Of a stretch of 64,000 bases of DNA, positions 20,631 to 32,700 are shown one piece after another; within the stretch, counting starts at the first letter, position 1, and each line of letters opens with the position of its first letter. Under the pieces are notes generated by a model, which searched no databases, was not told the DNA's origin, and saw nothing but the letters and a program-made list of their open reading frames with translations. Location: contig JAPEUQ010000008.1 of NCBI GenBank assembly GCA_027946365.1, forward strand, positions 248,001-312,000, given 5' to 3'. This DNA is from Kalmusia sp. IMI 367209. Taxonomy: Eukaryota; Ascomycota; Dothideomycetes; Pleosporales; Didymosphaeriaceae. Position numbers and translations under genes: made by a program.

Positions 20631-23600
20631 TCACCTTCTTCCCTTTCCTTTGGTAACTTTTGCTGTCCCCTTCTTGACTCGCCTCGGGGGTTCGTATTCT
20701 TCGATGTGATTATGGCCTTCCTTTTCGCGCATGATGCTGTTCGTCCAAAGCAAGCACTTCGGTTGCGCCTCTTCGCTAGTCTTCTCAACATTGGCCCTAT
20801 TGCGGGTTGAGACGCGCGTCACAGTCTCCTCCTCTTCGGCTTCGGACTTGTCCGGCTCTTGGAAATGCTCCTTCACCTTGGTCATGTATTCAGCAATCTT
20901 GTCCTGAAAGATGAGGAGTTCTTTGCGTAGGGCCTTTTCACGGACACCGCGCTCGTCGAGCCACGACAGTAGCGTTTGAATGTCCTCGGGATCGTCATAG
21001 TAGCCCCAGTCGGCAGATGTGGCCAGATGAGTCGAGCCCTCTTCCCTCTCCTTACGCATCGGGACTGTCCACCCGAATTCGGCCATGTCCTGTGACAATG
21101 CGGGTTCCTCTAGGTTGGGTTGTATCTCCAACTCGTCTGGCCCTTGGACCCACACTCGACCATTCGCGTATCCGTACTCTGCCGTTGAGCTTGTAGGTAC
21201 GCCACCGAATGGCATCCCGTTGTGTTCGAACCAATAGTACTTGTTCAAGAATCGGTCCTTACCCAGAATCTTGGAACGGTGTACCATAGCCTCACGTAGG
21301 TCGTCATCAAGCTCGTTGATACTAGCTTCACAGCTCCGGAGCTCATCCTTCTTCTTTTCGATAGCCTCCAAAAGCTTCTCCCAATCTTTCTGTTGTTTGG
21401 TCTTGGCAGCCTCCGCCTTCGCCTTTTTTGCCTTCTCTTTCTTAGCCACCTCGCTCTCCCGCTTGCGTTTTGTCTGCTTCGCAGCATTACGCATTTTACG
21501 AGTATTTGCTTGCGGTTCTGCTGACGAGTCACTTCCTTCTTCCACGTCTTCTTTATCGTTGACATCGATCATAGAGACGTCCGGGGTCTCTTTAGTATCG
21601 GTAGGCGACGCTGGTGTATTTAAAGGCAGCTGGATTTTCCGTTCAATGTCAAGCTTGAACATCTCATCGGCTCTGCATAAAGGTGAGCTATTACTGGGAA
21701 CAAGAAGCTTGAGAAAAACATACAGTTCTTTGCGCTTCCTTTGGAAATCGATCTTCTCCTTTCGGAGGGTCGTCATCTCTTGAGCAGCAACCGTAAGCTG
21801 TTCGCGGAATTGTTCAGTAGTGACTGTGAGGCGCAACACAATCTCCAACGCAGAGATGCGCAGATTTACATCAAGGTTGACATAGTTGATCGCGATGTTC
21901 TCAACAGACGGATCTTCGTCCGGAGGGACCAACTGGGCGAGTACTTCATCGCAGGCCTCTTTGTTCGATGGGTTGTACGATAAATGATGAAGCACCCCTA
22001 CCAGAATGGCTTGCCAGCCGCCGTCTCTAAAATTTCGGATCTTGCACTGCTCCACCCAGTTGAAATCTGCGAGGAACTCAGCAGCTTTGTGGAGTTGTTT
22101 AGGTGGCTCGGGCGTAGGCATTCGCTGTTTTGCTACAATTTGATTGGCTTCAGATTTGCGCAAGCTGCTGCGTGTAGTCCGGACTGGTGGCTCCGGCTCA
22201 GGTGTAGTTTCTTTACTGCTCTCTTCATCTTCAGACTCCTCCTCGTCTATCATACGGGGAAGTTGGATTTGGAGCTTGCCAGAGGTATTGACGTATTGCT
22301 TGAGAACGGCGCAATGTGCCTCGACCAACAACTCGCACTCTACCTCATCAGATGAAAACCCCATGGCTTCCACAAAATCGTCTATTGTGAACGAATCAAG
22401 CGAATAGACTGTGTCGTGAACATTGAGCGTCTCCCAAATGCATAACAAAGGACCAACGCTCTTCATAAGTAGTCCTGTTTTCTCGTCGTCCTCAGGTGAT
22501 TCGACGCCATCTGGAACGTCATCAGAAAAGAATTTCAACGGAGGTCGCGCAACAGAGACTCGCGGCTGCTTGATCCTTAGATCGTCAATGGGGTACTTAA
22601 TCGGCTCGAAGGGTCGCGGAGGAGGCGGTGGGGGTTGAGGCATGTTCGTCGGCGCAAGTGCTTGGTACTGCATGAAGTTGTTTTGAAAGGGCAGGCTAAT
22701 GGGTAGTCCGGAGCCTGGATGTGGCATTTGCTGGGTGAGATGTGGCGGTAACTGATGAAGAGCAGCTATGGCGGTTGGAGGATTGGTAAATTGGATAGAC
22801 GGTTGTCCATTGTATTGACCCGATGGCCCATTATATTGCATTTGTGGTCCTGGATACTGGAATGAAGGATGAGAAACGGGCATATGAGGGTGCTGGTTTG
22901 CTGGATATAGATGCATTTCGACTTGTCGTTGGCCGTTCCCGTGCATCGGTGGCCTTACGCCGTTCGTTTGAGGATGACCGGCATTTGGGAAGTTCAATGG
23001 TGGTGAAGCACTATCCGCATGGGCAGTATTTGCTGCCTTTTTCGCAGCTATGACAGCTTCTCGGCTTTTGGCGTCTGGAATCTTGGTAGGTATGTTGTAG
23101 CGCTTTGCCAGATGATCCTTGACCATCCACGGAGCCCCAACCCATGCGTCTCGCGAAGTGGAACTTCGCAAGAACTGCTTTAAGATGATCTTGGAATAAA
23201 CCCTTCGGTCGCGCTGAAGTTCGGAAGCCTTGTATCTGGTGAGTTCTTCTCCATTGGGTTCCATTTGCATGATATAAGTGTATGACCGGAACATGTCATC
23301 ATTTATTTGGCCATTGAACATATTGTGGAGCCTGGAGGTGTCGGTCATGTTCTTGATTACGCCATATCGCTTCCCGGCTTCTGTATCAACAGCTACACGG
23401 TCACCAACCATGTAATGCTCGCGGAAATGCTAGAATGATGTTAAAAATGGTTTCAATGCACGGTAGTAGAGTTGACATACATCATACACCTGATTCACTG
23501 CGATTAAAGTTAGTGACTAGCCGAGATTGGTTACCTTTCGTAAACTTACCCAGGTCATCCATACGCGCAGTCGTCCGGAATTGTACGAACTCCAGAACCC

Positions 23601-24157
23601 GCGAGCGCAGACCCTCCGGGAATATACTATCAATCTCCTCCGAAGCTTCTTTCTGGTGGGTGGTTACGCTCTGGAGAACCTCGGCCAAGGAGCGACCCGG
23701 ACGTACCTCGCTCTCCATCGCCTCAAAGAAGGTAAAGCCGGAGTGTCCGGTGGACTCGCAAGTGAAGATTCGCTGTATCCTGTTAGATTATATTTGATTG
23801 TTGCGGTTGTTGTTGGGGGAGGGGGCGAAATCGGGTTGTGGTGGGGTTCTTGCCTGCTGGTAGAAGTCGCGCCTACATTCACGTTAGCAACGTCACTCCT
23901 CTGCTACACGACCAATACATGCCTATTCAAAAATTTCTCATAGTCTGTGAAGACCTCTCCGGTCGCCTCGATGACCCAAACCTATCCGACGCGCTTAGTT
24001 TACACGGTAGGCAATATATACGCAATGAGGACGCACCTCAGTGTTGTCATCGATGAACGGCGGTAGTGATTCGGGCTTGACGGGTTTTCGTTTGTATTGG
24101 ACCTGTCATTGTTAGTCATGTACACTTGGTGGATCCTACAGACGCGTTCTATACCAT
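20631..24157 (-). CDS. ITC1: ISW2-type chromatin remodelling subunit Itc1 (WAC/DDT/WHIM protein)
   Basis: Rebuilt exons: 24157-24155 (ATG alone), 24102-24037, 23981-23923, 23872-23854 (19 nt), 23772-23550, 23497-23481 (17 nt), 23429-21724 and 21672-20631, total 1044 residues. The N-terminus reads MVQYKRKPVKPESLPPF, then a WAC domain with VWVIEATGEVFTDYEKFLNR, TGHSGFTFFEAMESE and FVQFRTTARMDDL. A Pro/Gln-rich linker follows. The DDT domain is near residues 460-525 (DDFVEAMGFSSDEVECEL), followed by WHIM-type segments (GGWQAILVGVLHHLS; MVHRSKILGKDRFLNKYYWFEHNG) and a coiled, Lys-rich stretch. Itc1/Acf1 proteins partner the ISWI ATPase and position nucleosomes. Two consecutive introns appear to use GC donors around the 19 nt exon. 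The last intron (51 nt, 21673-21723) is in phase and stop-free, so it could also be read through as 17 extra residues. Confidence 0.88.
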
Positions 24158-25251
24158 CTTGCCCGACGTCTTAGCTCATCGGAAGCTCCGTGAAGTATGA
24201 GGTGTCGCGTCGCAGGCTTCGGCACTATCGCACTCCCGATTGCGCGCGAATTCGAGGGTTTTGGGGCGTTTTTTCGCGATGGGAGGCGACGATAACCTCT
24301 CTTGAGTTTAATTTGGACGGTGTCGAACGGTATCGCGCGCCGGAGGTAGTCCTGGAGAAAGTTGAAGTATTCCGCAAATCGATCCGAAGGGCGTTCCGAG
24401 ACGCGTCAAGATGCGCGTTGCGTACCGTCTGGCTGGCAGGGTCGATCGCGAGCGTGGTGGAGTAGCGGTGGGTGAGAAGGCGGTGGAGAAGCAGAAGTAA
24501 GAGACAGGCGATGAATGGAGGGTCAAAGGTAGCAGTTCAAAAATGCCCAGCGGCGCGGAGGTCCCTCGAACTAGCCCTTACTGGGACAAGCACTTTTGAC
24601 GCTCCTTCTCCCACCGTGAAGCCACGCGCACGTCTGCACACCAAACCCAACATATTTGGAGTCATTCTAATGCTAGAACTTGGAAAATTAGACTAGAAGA
24701 AATCAATTACCAGTAAGATTTGATCCCTTCAAGATTCGTGGGGCTACGCGAAGGGTCCCTACACATGACGCCTCCATGTCATTGAGCCACCCCAGACAAC
24801 AGCCTGACCCACTTCCATGACCGAACCACCCCTACCACGCAATTGCCCGCATCCGGCCACGTCGGGGTTAATAAAGTACATAGACTTTATTTACAAGTCC
24901 TACTGACCATTTTGCACTATCAGAAGCAGTCAGGGGGAATTATCTCATCATGGGATGTTTGTCGGGCATCCTCATCTTCGGCCTCCCTACTCCCTAGAAG
25001 TTTGTGATAACCGAGTCTTCCGCGACACTGCTAACTGCACCATAAAGTCGTAACCCGATCCCCCAAAATTGTTTGGACTGGCATACTGGCCTAGAATTGA
25101 CCCACATGAGAAAGATTAAGATGAGATGTAGCAATGCCGTGGCAAACGATGTAGGAACGTTCTGCTCCACAAACGTTGGATGGGGACGAACAACGACAAG
25201 AGTTGCTCTCTAATGGAAATGCTAAACAAGAATTGCATTTCGTGGTCGACT
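24158..25251. other. Intergenic, ITC1 promoter and ALG8 3' side
   Basis: About 1.1 kb, no supported gene; short plus-strand frames at 24190-24696 lie over the ITC1 promoter and show no domain. Confidence 0.5.
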
Positions 25252-27065
25252 TTACGAGTCCATGTATACCACTGAGAATCCAATCCAGCTCCCCACTACT
25301 CCTATGGCTGAGTACGAACTGATGAACATGAGTGGCAGAAACTCATACTTTTCGCCAAAAACAATGCTGTGAATCAGTGAGCAGTATGCTATCAGAGGGA
25401 TCGATAGAGCGATGTAGTAGAAGGAGAAGCGATCGAATAGGAAAACTCGGAGTTGCGACGAGCTATTCAGGAGTTAGCATGGTACAACAAAGAGCTTGTT
25501 CTACTTACGCGGGAGCGAGTCGATCAAAGGCCAACAGGAATGCTACAAGCCATAATATGGTGTAGACTGTCTTGACTGGGAATTCGGCTGGGGTGAAAAG
25601 TAGGGGGAAAAGCGATACGTGCCCTGCCACGGCCAAGGGTCTAAACGCGCTGAAGTATCGACGATCCCTAAGTGCCACCAGGCTGAAAGGGATAATGACA
25701 AGAAGGATAGCCTTCTCATGAACATGCCAACCAAACAGAAAAGAGGCATAACCACAGAGGGTCACTGCGCCAATGAAAGTCTCCCAGGTTGGCCGGAAGA
25801 GAAGTCGGATGAGGAAGGGCTGAGCTCGGTCAGTAGTGCGTCATCCAAACGAATGCAGCGATCTTACAACTTGAAACCCCACCGTCAGTAGGAAGCATGT
25901 TAATGGGACGACGTCCGGAAGCACAGCGAAGGAGGTGTCCCCTACGAGTCCACGTGTTACGCTATTAACGGCCTCACGATCGATTTCCAATCCGAGGTAC
26001 GGAGCCACTACGAATGTCAGCAATGATCCGTTGGTTTCTTGGTCGCGTTACTCACAATAGATCAACAGTCTATCAGTAAATGAGTACATGGCCCATATGT
26101 TGGGTGCCCAATAAGCGTGACATAGTCCCCTAGAGAAGGGAAACAGACGACGGAACACCTGCTCCAGCTGGCCCCAGAGTGCAAAGGGTCCAAAAGCTGA
26201 CGCAAATACAGCAACAATACCGACCCCTAGTTTGATGCAGTTGAAGAATCGGATCCGGAAATACGGGAATGCCGATCGTTCTCCCAAGCAGTATGCGCGG
26301 AGGAGGTAAGCGAAGTAAGCAGGTGCAAGGTAGAGGTAGATGTGCTTGAAACACAGAAGCACGGCAAAGAGCAGACCGCTCAGCAACAGTGTGGAATTGT
26401 TGCGGGCGAGTACCAGTGATAGGACCAGGATGCCGTACATGAAGCCATTGTATTGGAAGTGGATGTGGTCAATGATGAGCAGTCCAGGTGACAGAAGCAC
26501 GGAGAGCGCAGCCGCATGAGCAGTTGCCTTTGACTTGGAACCTTTGACATAGCTAGATGGTTTAGTGGCTTGAAATGATGGAACGTGAAGAGCATACAGA
26601 TGCAATGCATAGACCAAGACTAGCTCGGTGAAAATAACCGTCGCGCGTTGGAAATAGACCGTTTGCCAGCTGTCGTAACCTAGGGCCTTGACATTGAGAA
26701 GAGCAGGCTCAAAGTAAAGAGCGACCTGGGACATGAGCCATTCGAAGTAGGCAAAGAATGGGGGGTAGTCGAGCGTCCATTCCGAAGTTTTCTACAGGAC
26801 ACGTCAGCACGCATTCGAGGGTGAGTAGCTTTTTCGCGGAAACCATCACCTCGTAGTACCATTCCTTGACCGACAGTGAATGGGTTAATGCTAACCAGTT
26901 GCGATGCACTTCAAAGTCGGTTGACTTGCTGCCGGTAACAGTGAGCATGCGATGCAAGGCGTAATCGAGTGTTCACCGCTACACATACTACGCAGGAAAC
27001 AGGAGGACCTTTAGCGCTGTAGCCACAACGGCGCACTGCGCAATGGACGGATACAAGTCTGGCAT
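25252..27065 (-). CDS. ALG8: Dolichyl-P-Glc:Glc1Man9GlcNAc2-PP-dolichol alpha-1,3-glucosyltransferase
   Basis: Six exons: 27065-26989, 26928-26850, 26791-26056, 26007-25868, 25819-25509 and 25462-25252, with introns of 46-60 nt, give 517 residues. This is an ALG6/ALG8 family multi-span ER membrane enzyme. Sequence marks are [13 protein letters not shown] (conserved first lumenal loop), [63 protein letters not shown] and [16 protein letters not shown]. The start [11 protein letters not shown] was chosen as the only ATG in phase before helix 1. Alg8 adds the second glucose to the lipid-linked oligosaccharide in N-glycosylation. ALG6 is the closest alternative; the [13 protein letters not shown] segment and the overall N-terminus favour ALG8. 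Confidence 0.9.
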
Positions 27066-28614
27066 GAGGATGTCGGCTGCGCGTGGTGGACCGGATGGAG
27101 AATTGCATCTCTAGTAGTGAGGTTAGAGACACGTGACTATTTAGCGAGACTAGCGGGGGCTTTGATTGGCCGAAGCATTTGGATGCCGCAGACTATCGTC
27201 AGACAGCCTCACGATATTGCCATGCTTCCACGGTGATAAATTTCGGTTCGTCAGGCAAACGAAGCTGGCTAGGATAGTTGAAGGCAGATGGCTACATGTG
27301 TGTTCACCGGCTGACTGATACTACTTTAGGACCTCACGCGAACCGGATCCGACGTCGCAGGCGTCTGTCTAGCTCCCATGACAGCGCGTTCGAGCGAGCT
27401 ACTCCACGTGAAGTAGCGCCCGCCCGGCGAAACAGCGCGCCCAGCGGGCACGGTGCGGCACCCCTGAGCAAGAGACTTCTTGGCTCTGGGTCTCGGTCTG
27501 TAGCACGACAAACGCTCCAGGTCGACGGATGCGCCCTGTCAAAACGCCATGCTCTTTCGATGGAACTGCGGCACCGTCCTCGCCGCGCTGGGTGCCGGAG
27601 GATGCACGCAAGCGGCTCTAGTCAGGAACAGCAACGTGTTGCTGCAGCCCTGAGCGCTGCAGAATTACCCGACGCGTGCTGGCCATCGCTGAGCCGCTTC
27701 GAGAGTGACACGGCGCCCGTTGCGTGCCGCAAAGGACGGCATGGCGCTGCAGGCAAGCATCTTGGTGGCGCACAAGGCGCCTGGCGCTCTCTTGGAGCTG
27801 GTGAGCGTTGGTGGTTTGGATGATTTGGGACGGATGGGCACGCGCGTTTAAAATAAGCAGGCGCGCTATGCCTGATGGGGGCGGCCTCATTTGCGCCTGC
27901 CTCCTGTCTCTGGCTGCGCTCCTTCGCTTTTCTCCAGGGCTCGTCCTTTTCGCTCCAGCTCTGCTGTCCTTTCGATCCCATCCGCTCATTATCTATCCTT
28001 CTCCAGCATCGAGGTCGCGGACAAAGATCACCTCCCTGCGCCCTTCATTATTATTGTGCTGTCGTTCTTTCAGCCCGTTCGCATCTTCAAAACAAACCCC
28101 GAGGCCCGTCCTCCGCACGAACAGCTCACACCCCCCCGTAATTTGGCCCTCCTGCGACCGGCCGGGAACTTGCTGCAGCTCTATTCACCATCAGGGCATG
28201 CTCTAGCTGTGCTTCCTTGACTTAGCCTGCATCGTTCGGCGGCATTGCCCTCGTAGCATCATCCGGATCTATTGACGACCGACCGACTAGCTGGGCTCCT
28301 TGTTCACCTTCGATTTGGTGCCTTCAACCTTGTATTAAGTGCCGGATTACAATTTGAGTTGCTCTGTAAGTGCCTACCTCCCCCTGCTCTGCCACATCAG
28401 TGCTGATTTCTGCTAGCTTAATCTCTACGAGGTTTAATACACATTTCCATTCGCGCTCACCTCCCCCGACCCCCACGGTTCGGACGTATATCTTCTGCCT
28501 TACATACTTCACAGTCCGGGACTCTTTCGGCTCCGGACGCAGTAATACACCGTCGCCACGGCTGTCCTATCCCAAAACGCGCGGGACAACTTCCTGCCCC
28601 CGCACCTTCTCGGA
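27066..28614. other. Divergent promoter region and long leader of the four-RRM gene
   Basis: Between ALG8 and the downstream RNA-binding protein. 27.3-27.85 kb is GC-rich with open frames on several strands, a composition effect. From about 27.87 kb the plus strand becomes pyrimidine-rich (C/T tracts), typical of fungal promoters and 5' leaders of highly expressed genes. No separate gene is supported. Confidence 0.5.
28366..28416 (+). other. Candidate 5'-UTR intron of the four-RRM gene
   Basis: GTAAGT donor at 28366, a TGCTGATT branch-like sequence, and a TGCTAG acceptor ending at 28416 give a 51 nt intron of typical size about 200 nt before the start codon. It is judged from sequence only. 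Confidence 0.45.
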
Positions 28615-31101
28615 ATGCAGCACCACGATGGCGCCCCGACCGCGCCGAGCGGACCCCGCCTTCAGCAAAGCTTTCAGAAACAGTTGAACGGAGGTAACAC
28701 TGGCTTCTCGCACGGCGCGTTCCACACCAACCAGCCCGGTGGGTATGCCGACAGGCACCCCGAGCGGTCGAACATTCCAAGCATCAACACCGGAAGGCTT
28801 GCTCCGGGCAATCACAACACCGAGTTGCAGACGCCCGGGACTGGATTCGACATGAACTTCACCCCGCTGCTTCCCTCACAGCTCCTTCTTGGCAGCCCCT
28901 TCCAACCAGGCTCGCCGAATGCCTTTACCTCGCCACAGTTCCAGAGCTTTGCGAACTTTGCCGGTCAGAATCAGGTGCAACAGCAACAGAACCAACATGG
29001 GCAGATTGGTAGCCCCGTTCAGATGCAGCAGCCGCTTTCACCTGGCCTGTACCAGGGGCTCGTTTCACCAACGAGCATGAATGCACCCGGATTCTTTGGT
29101 GGACCCCAGTCCCCTACCGGAGGCTTTTCTGGTTATGGTCCTCAAGGTCTTGGCGGCCTTGGATCGTCCTTGCCCATTGCCCCGGGTCTGGTCTCAGGAA
29201 CGAGCCGAACGGTGTACTTGGGCAACATTCCGCCAGAGACGTCCGCAGAGGAGATCCTTGGCCACGTGAGGAGTGGCCAGATCGAATCCGTCAGGCTCCT
29301 GCCGGACAAGAACTGTGCTTTCATCTCTTTCCTTGACAGCAGCTCAGCTACCCACTTCCACTCTGACGCAATCTTGAAAAAGTTGTCGATCCGTGGCCAG
29401 GACATCAAGATCGGGTGGGGCAAGCCTTCGCAAGTCCCGACCTCGGTTGCGCTTGCTGTACAGCAGTCGGGTGCCTCTCGCAACGTGTACCTAGGTAACC
29501 TGTCCGAGGATGTTACTGAGGAAGAGCTGCGCGAGGATCTGAGCAAATTCGGTCCGATCGATACAGTCAAGATCGTGCGTGAGAAAGCCATCGGCTTTGT
29601 CCACTTCCTGTCTATTGGCAATGCCATCAAAGCCGTTGCCCAGCTTCCTCAGGAGCCCAAATGGCAGGCACCCAGGCGTGTGTACTATGGAAAGGATCGA
29701 TGTGCGTACGTTTCCAAGACCCAGCAGCAGAATGCGGCCCAGTACCTAGGTATTGCCCCCGGATACGCCCATGTATTGAACGGCGCAGATCGTGATATGA
29801 TCTCGAATGCTCTTGCCCAACAGTCGGTCGCCGCTGCCGCAGTCGCGACCTCTGCTGGGGGCGTGAACAATCTGGGCAACCGGACAGTATACCTAGGAAA
29901 CATTCATCCCGAGACGACGATCGAAGAGATTTGCAATGTCGTTCGCGGCGGCCTGCTCCACCACATTCGGTACATTCCTGATAAGCATATCTGCTTTGTG
30001 ACCTTCATTGACCCCACCTCTGCTGCGTCATTCTACGCCTTGAGCAATCTTCAGGGTCTGATGATTCACAACCGCCGTCTAAAGATTGGTTGGGGTAAGC
30101 ACTCTGGTGCCCTCCCTCCTGCGATCGCCCTCGCCGTTAGTGGCGGTGCTTCGCGCAATGTCTACATTGGCAACCTTGACGAATCCTGGACGGAGGAGCG
30201 CCTGAGACAAGACTTCTCAGAGTATGGCGAGATTGAGCTGGTGAACACTTTGCGTGAGAAGAGCTGTGCGTTTGTGAACTTCACTAACATTGCCAATGCT
30301 ATCAAGGCCATCGAGGCTGTGCGAGGACGCGAGGAGTACAAGCGGTTCAAGGTCAATTTCGGCAAGGACCGTTGTGGTAACCCACCTCGCCAGATGAACA
30401 ACCAACAAGGCCAGCCCCATCATCCTGGAAGCGACGGCGTCCAGTCACCCTCTCCCACCAGTGGCCTTCACCCCAACCGCAGCAACACAGGTCCATCTGT
30501 CTCTCCAACTGGCTCTGCCGCCCCTGTCTCTAGTGGAAGTACCAACGGACAGTTCCCTAGCATCCAGGCCCCCACTCCGTCTACAATCTTGAACACGGGT
30601 GTGAACAACCCTTTGATGATGTACCTCCAGGCGCAACAAAACCAGCAGCAGCAACAAGCCGAAGTCAGCCTTCAGCAACAGCAACAATCTCAACAGCAAC
30701 AGCAGCAGGGATACCCATCCCCACAATCTGCCTTCTACAGTGCTGACCTGAACCCCTCGCCTCAACCGCACACTTCACACACCTCTCACAACAGCACATC
30801 AAGCTTCAGTCTCATCAATGGTACCTCAAGCCAGTCTGGTGCGACAACTGTCGGTGGCCTTCTAGCTCCTTCGAATCTGAATGCACGTGCTCAGCACTCG
30901 CGTGCCGTCAGCCTACCGGTCTTTACCCAGGGGCCCTTCACCCAGCCTGTACAGCAGTCGCAGGCCCCCCAGCAAAACTCTTTCGGTAGCCTGAGTTCCG
31001 GCATTGGTGGCTTTGGTAGCGGAAATGGCGGTTACGGTCTCGCTATCCAGGGTGACGGTGGCCTTCCTGGATGGGCGGAGGAGGAAGTCGGTGCGCAATA
31101 A
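28615..31101 (+). CDS. MRN1: Four-RRM RNA-binding protein, Mrn1 type
   Basis: An uninterrupted 828-residue frame. Four RNA recognition motifs start near residues 198 (RTVYLGNIPPE), 289 (RNVYLGNLSED), 423 (RTVYLGNIHPE) and 514 (RNVYIGNLDES). Each has an RNP2-like VYLGN hexamer and an RNP1-like octamer such as CAFISFLD, IGFVHFLS, ICFVTFID or CAFVNFTN. Motifs 1 and 3 are each followed by KIGWGK. The N-terminal 190 residues are Gln/Gly/Pro-rich, and the C-terminus has Gln tracts (about 675-705) and Ser/Gly-rich sequence, so both ends are probably disordered. The motif order matches yeast Mrn1, which binds mRNAs and affects their fate, including under stress and for mitochondrial transcripts. The long pyrimidine-rich leader suggests translational control. 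Confidence 0.85.
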   Translation: MQHHDGAPTAPSGPRLQQSFQKQLNGGNTGFSHGAFHTNQPGGYADRHPERSNIPSINTGRLAPGNHNTELQTPGTGFDMNFTPLLPSQLLLGSPFQPGSPNAFTSPQFQSFANFAGQNQVQQQQNQHGQIGSPVQMQQPLSPGLYQGLVSPTSMNAPGFFGGPQSPTGGFSGYGPQGLGGLGSSLPIAPGLVSGTSRTVYLGNIPPETSAEEILGHVRSGQIESVRLLPDKNCAFISFLDSSSATHFHSDAILKKLSIRGQDIKIGWGKPSQVPTSVALAVQQSGASRNVYLGNLSEDVTEEELREDLSKFGPIDTVKIVREKAIGFVHFLSIGNAIKAVAQLPQEPKWQAPRRVYYGKDRCAYVSKTQQQNAAQYLGIAPGYAHVLNGADRDMISNALAQQSVAAAAVATSAGGVNNLGNRTVYLGNIHPETTIEEICNVVRGGLLHHIRYIPDKHICFVTFIDPTSAASFYALSNLQGLMIHNRRLKIGWGKHSGALPPAIALAVSGGASRNVYIGNLDESWTEERLRQDFSEYGEIELVNTLREKSCAFVNFTNIANAIKAIEAVRGREEYKRFKVNFGKDRCGNPPRQMNNQQGQPHHPGSDGVQSPSPTSGLHPNRSNTGPSVSPTGSAAPVSSGSTNGQFPSIQAPTPSTILNTGVNNPLMMYLQAQQNQQQQQAEVSLQQQQQSQQQQQQGYPSPQSAFYSADLNPSPQPHTSHTSHNSTSSFSLINGTSSQSGATTVGGLLAPSNLNARAQHSRAVSLPVFTQGPFTQPVQQSQAPQQNSFGSLSSGIGGFGSGNGGYGLAIQGDGGLPGWAEEEVGAQ
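30640..30712 (+). repeat. CAG/CAA-rich tract coding polyglutamine
   Basis: CAR codon runs encode two Gln tracts inside the C-terminal disordered part of the four-RRM protein. CAA and CAG are mixed, which limits slippage. Confidence 0.85.
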
Positions 31102-31815
31102 AGGGGTACACTTGGTGGATTTCCTTCCCTTCCCTTCCACTGTGCGATACTTGCCCGACTTAACCACCTTTAGTGTCTTGGTCAACCCACTTGTCTACCT
31201 TCTTTTGTATTCCCCTTTTGCATCTTGGGTTCCTGGCTTTCGTCTTGGAAATGGTGTTTTGAGTATTTTGTTGTAATTCAAATTGTTGCAATTCGTTCGA
31301 AATGTTTACACTCACTCCTTAATACTGCTCTGCTTCATTCGCTCACACATTCTTTTTCATTTTTCTGTTTTACTGTTGCGGCTCTATATGTTGGGAGCTT
31401 GTTGAGTGAACGACGAGCAATTGAACTCGATGCGGGTTCGTGTGTAGTATTAGATACCTGTATGAATGCGGATATGGTGGCCGTTGGGTGGATACCTTGG
31501 AACAAAAGATGGGATGGGTAGCCGGGTGGTGGAAATAATATGATCTTATTACTATTACTGCGACTTGTTCCTTCGTGTGATGTTGCAGTCGCTTACAAGG
31601 CATTCAATAATCCCGATTCTCCCGAAGGACACCTCACAGCCCTTGGAGCTCTCGCGCAATTTTATCGAGGAGACCCAAGTCGGCAATCTAATCGATGAAC
31701 CGTCACGGATTTCAGATGGTTCTTAGGAATTCGTCCTCCTTAATTCTATGCATCGATCCTTAGCCATGCAACCACAAAAACACTCCCCACCCAAGATGAA
31801 AGCCAACGCTCACCA
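31102..31815. other. Convergent intergenic region
   Basis: Holds the 3' region of the four-RRM gene (T-rich near 31.13-31.4 kb). No gene seen. Confidence 0.5.
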
Positions 31816-32388
31816 TCATACTACATTACTCTCTCCCTCCGCACATCCAACATCCGGGAACAAACACTCATCGCCCACTTGAATCACAAACCAGTAATGC
31901 TCAACAACCTGCTCATCCCCACTCGCATTACACCCCGTACTTTCGACCGCAGCCCCATCTTCTACTACTCCAAATCGCTCCCGCACTTGCAGCCCCCTGG
32001 TACTTGCTATGTCTACGGTTCCTTCAGCCGCTCGACACTTCGTGATCAGGCTGTTAGCCTCCATGAACAACGTCTGATCCGCTTCCTCAAAGTCGCGTGT
32101 AACTTGCAGCAAGCGCAGGTCGTACTGTGTAGACCAGATACGGTATATTTGGTTGTCGAAGGTGATGAGCTCGCCATCGTTATCGTAGGCGCCCGTGGTG
32201 CGAAGCCAATCTGGCACAGGGACGTACGGTTGGATACGCAGGGTGGGAATGGAAGGAATGGGAGTGTGATACGTAGAGGGGTCGTCTTGAGTCATGTTTT
32301 TGGAGGGCGGACTGGCGGGGGAGAGAAGAGGCGGGTGGTGGATGAAGTGGTGGATAACGAGGTAGAAGAATTCGGTCGAGGGGGCCAT
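31816..32388 (-). CDS. Hypothetical protein, paralogue of the next gene upstream
   Basis: A 190-residue single frame starting MAPSTEFFYLVIHHF. I recognise no domain family. Its second half aligns by eye with the product at 32701-33558: FDNQIYRIWST with INGQAYRILST, VTRDFEEADQTLFMEAN with VSKDIDTADRELFADAN, and VVEHYWFVIQVGDECLF with VWGHYWSVWKVSAERLF. The shared pieces look like a small globular domain of about 110 residues. No signal peptide or clear membrane helix is evident. The tandem arrangement on one strand, 312 nt apart, points to a local duplication. Function unknown. Confidence 0.6.
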   Translation of the reverse strand: MAPSTEFFYLVIHHFIHHPPLLSPASPPSKNMTQDDPSTYHTPIPSIPTLRIQPYVPVPDWLRTTGAYDNDGELITFDNQIYRIWSTQYDLRLLQVTRDFEEADQTLFMEANSLITKCRAAEGTVDIASTRGLQVRERFGVVEDGAAVESTGCNASGDEQVVEHYWFVIQVGDECLFPDVGCAEGESNVV

Positions 32389-32700
32389 ATTGATTGAGGC
32401 GAGAGACCGTTGAAGGGGAGGGATTCTTGATATGGAAGTATATGTTCTTATACACGAGACATATCGTTGTTGTAAGTTTCCATATTATATAGGGAACAAT
32501 CATTGTAGTTGTCTTTGCTATCAAATACAAATTGAAAAGACGCGTCCCTTGCAAACTCACTCTACGCAATTCCACATATCTGCATGCCAACCATAGACCA
32601 TTCTCGCTAAATCATTCCACATCTAACATCGACCACCATAGTATATGAGAAACGAGAATCCGCACTAACTCATCCACAACATTAGCATGACTAACACTCA
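32389..32700. other. Spacer between tandem paralogues
   Basis: About 310 nt serving as promoter of the downstream paralogue and 3' region of the other. Nothing else seen. Confidence 0.5.

Noticed and set aside
27278..27989. GC-rich ORFs of 119-181 codons on both strands
   Set aside because: Open in several frames because of base composition; no domain, start context or splice support.
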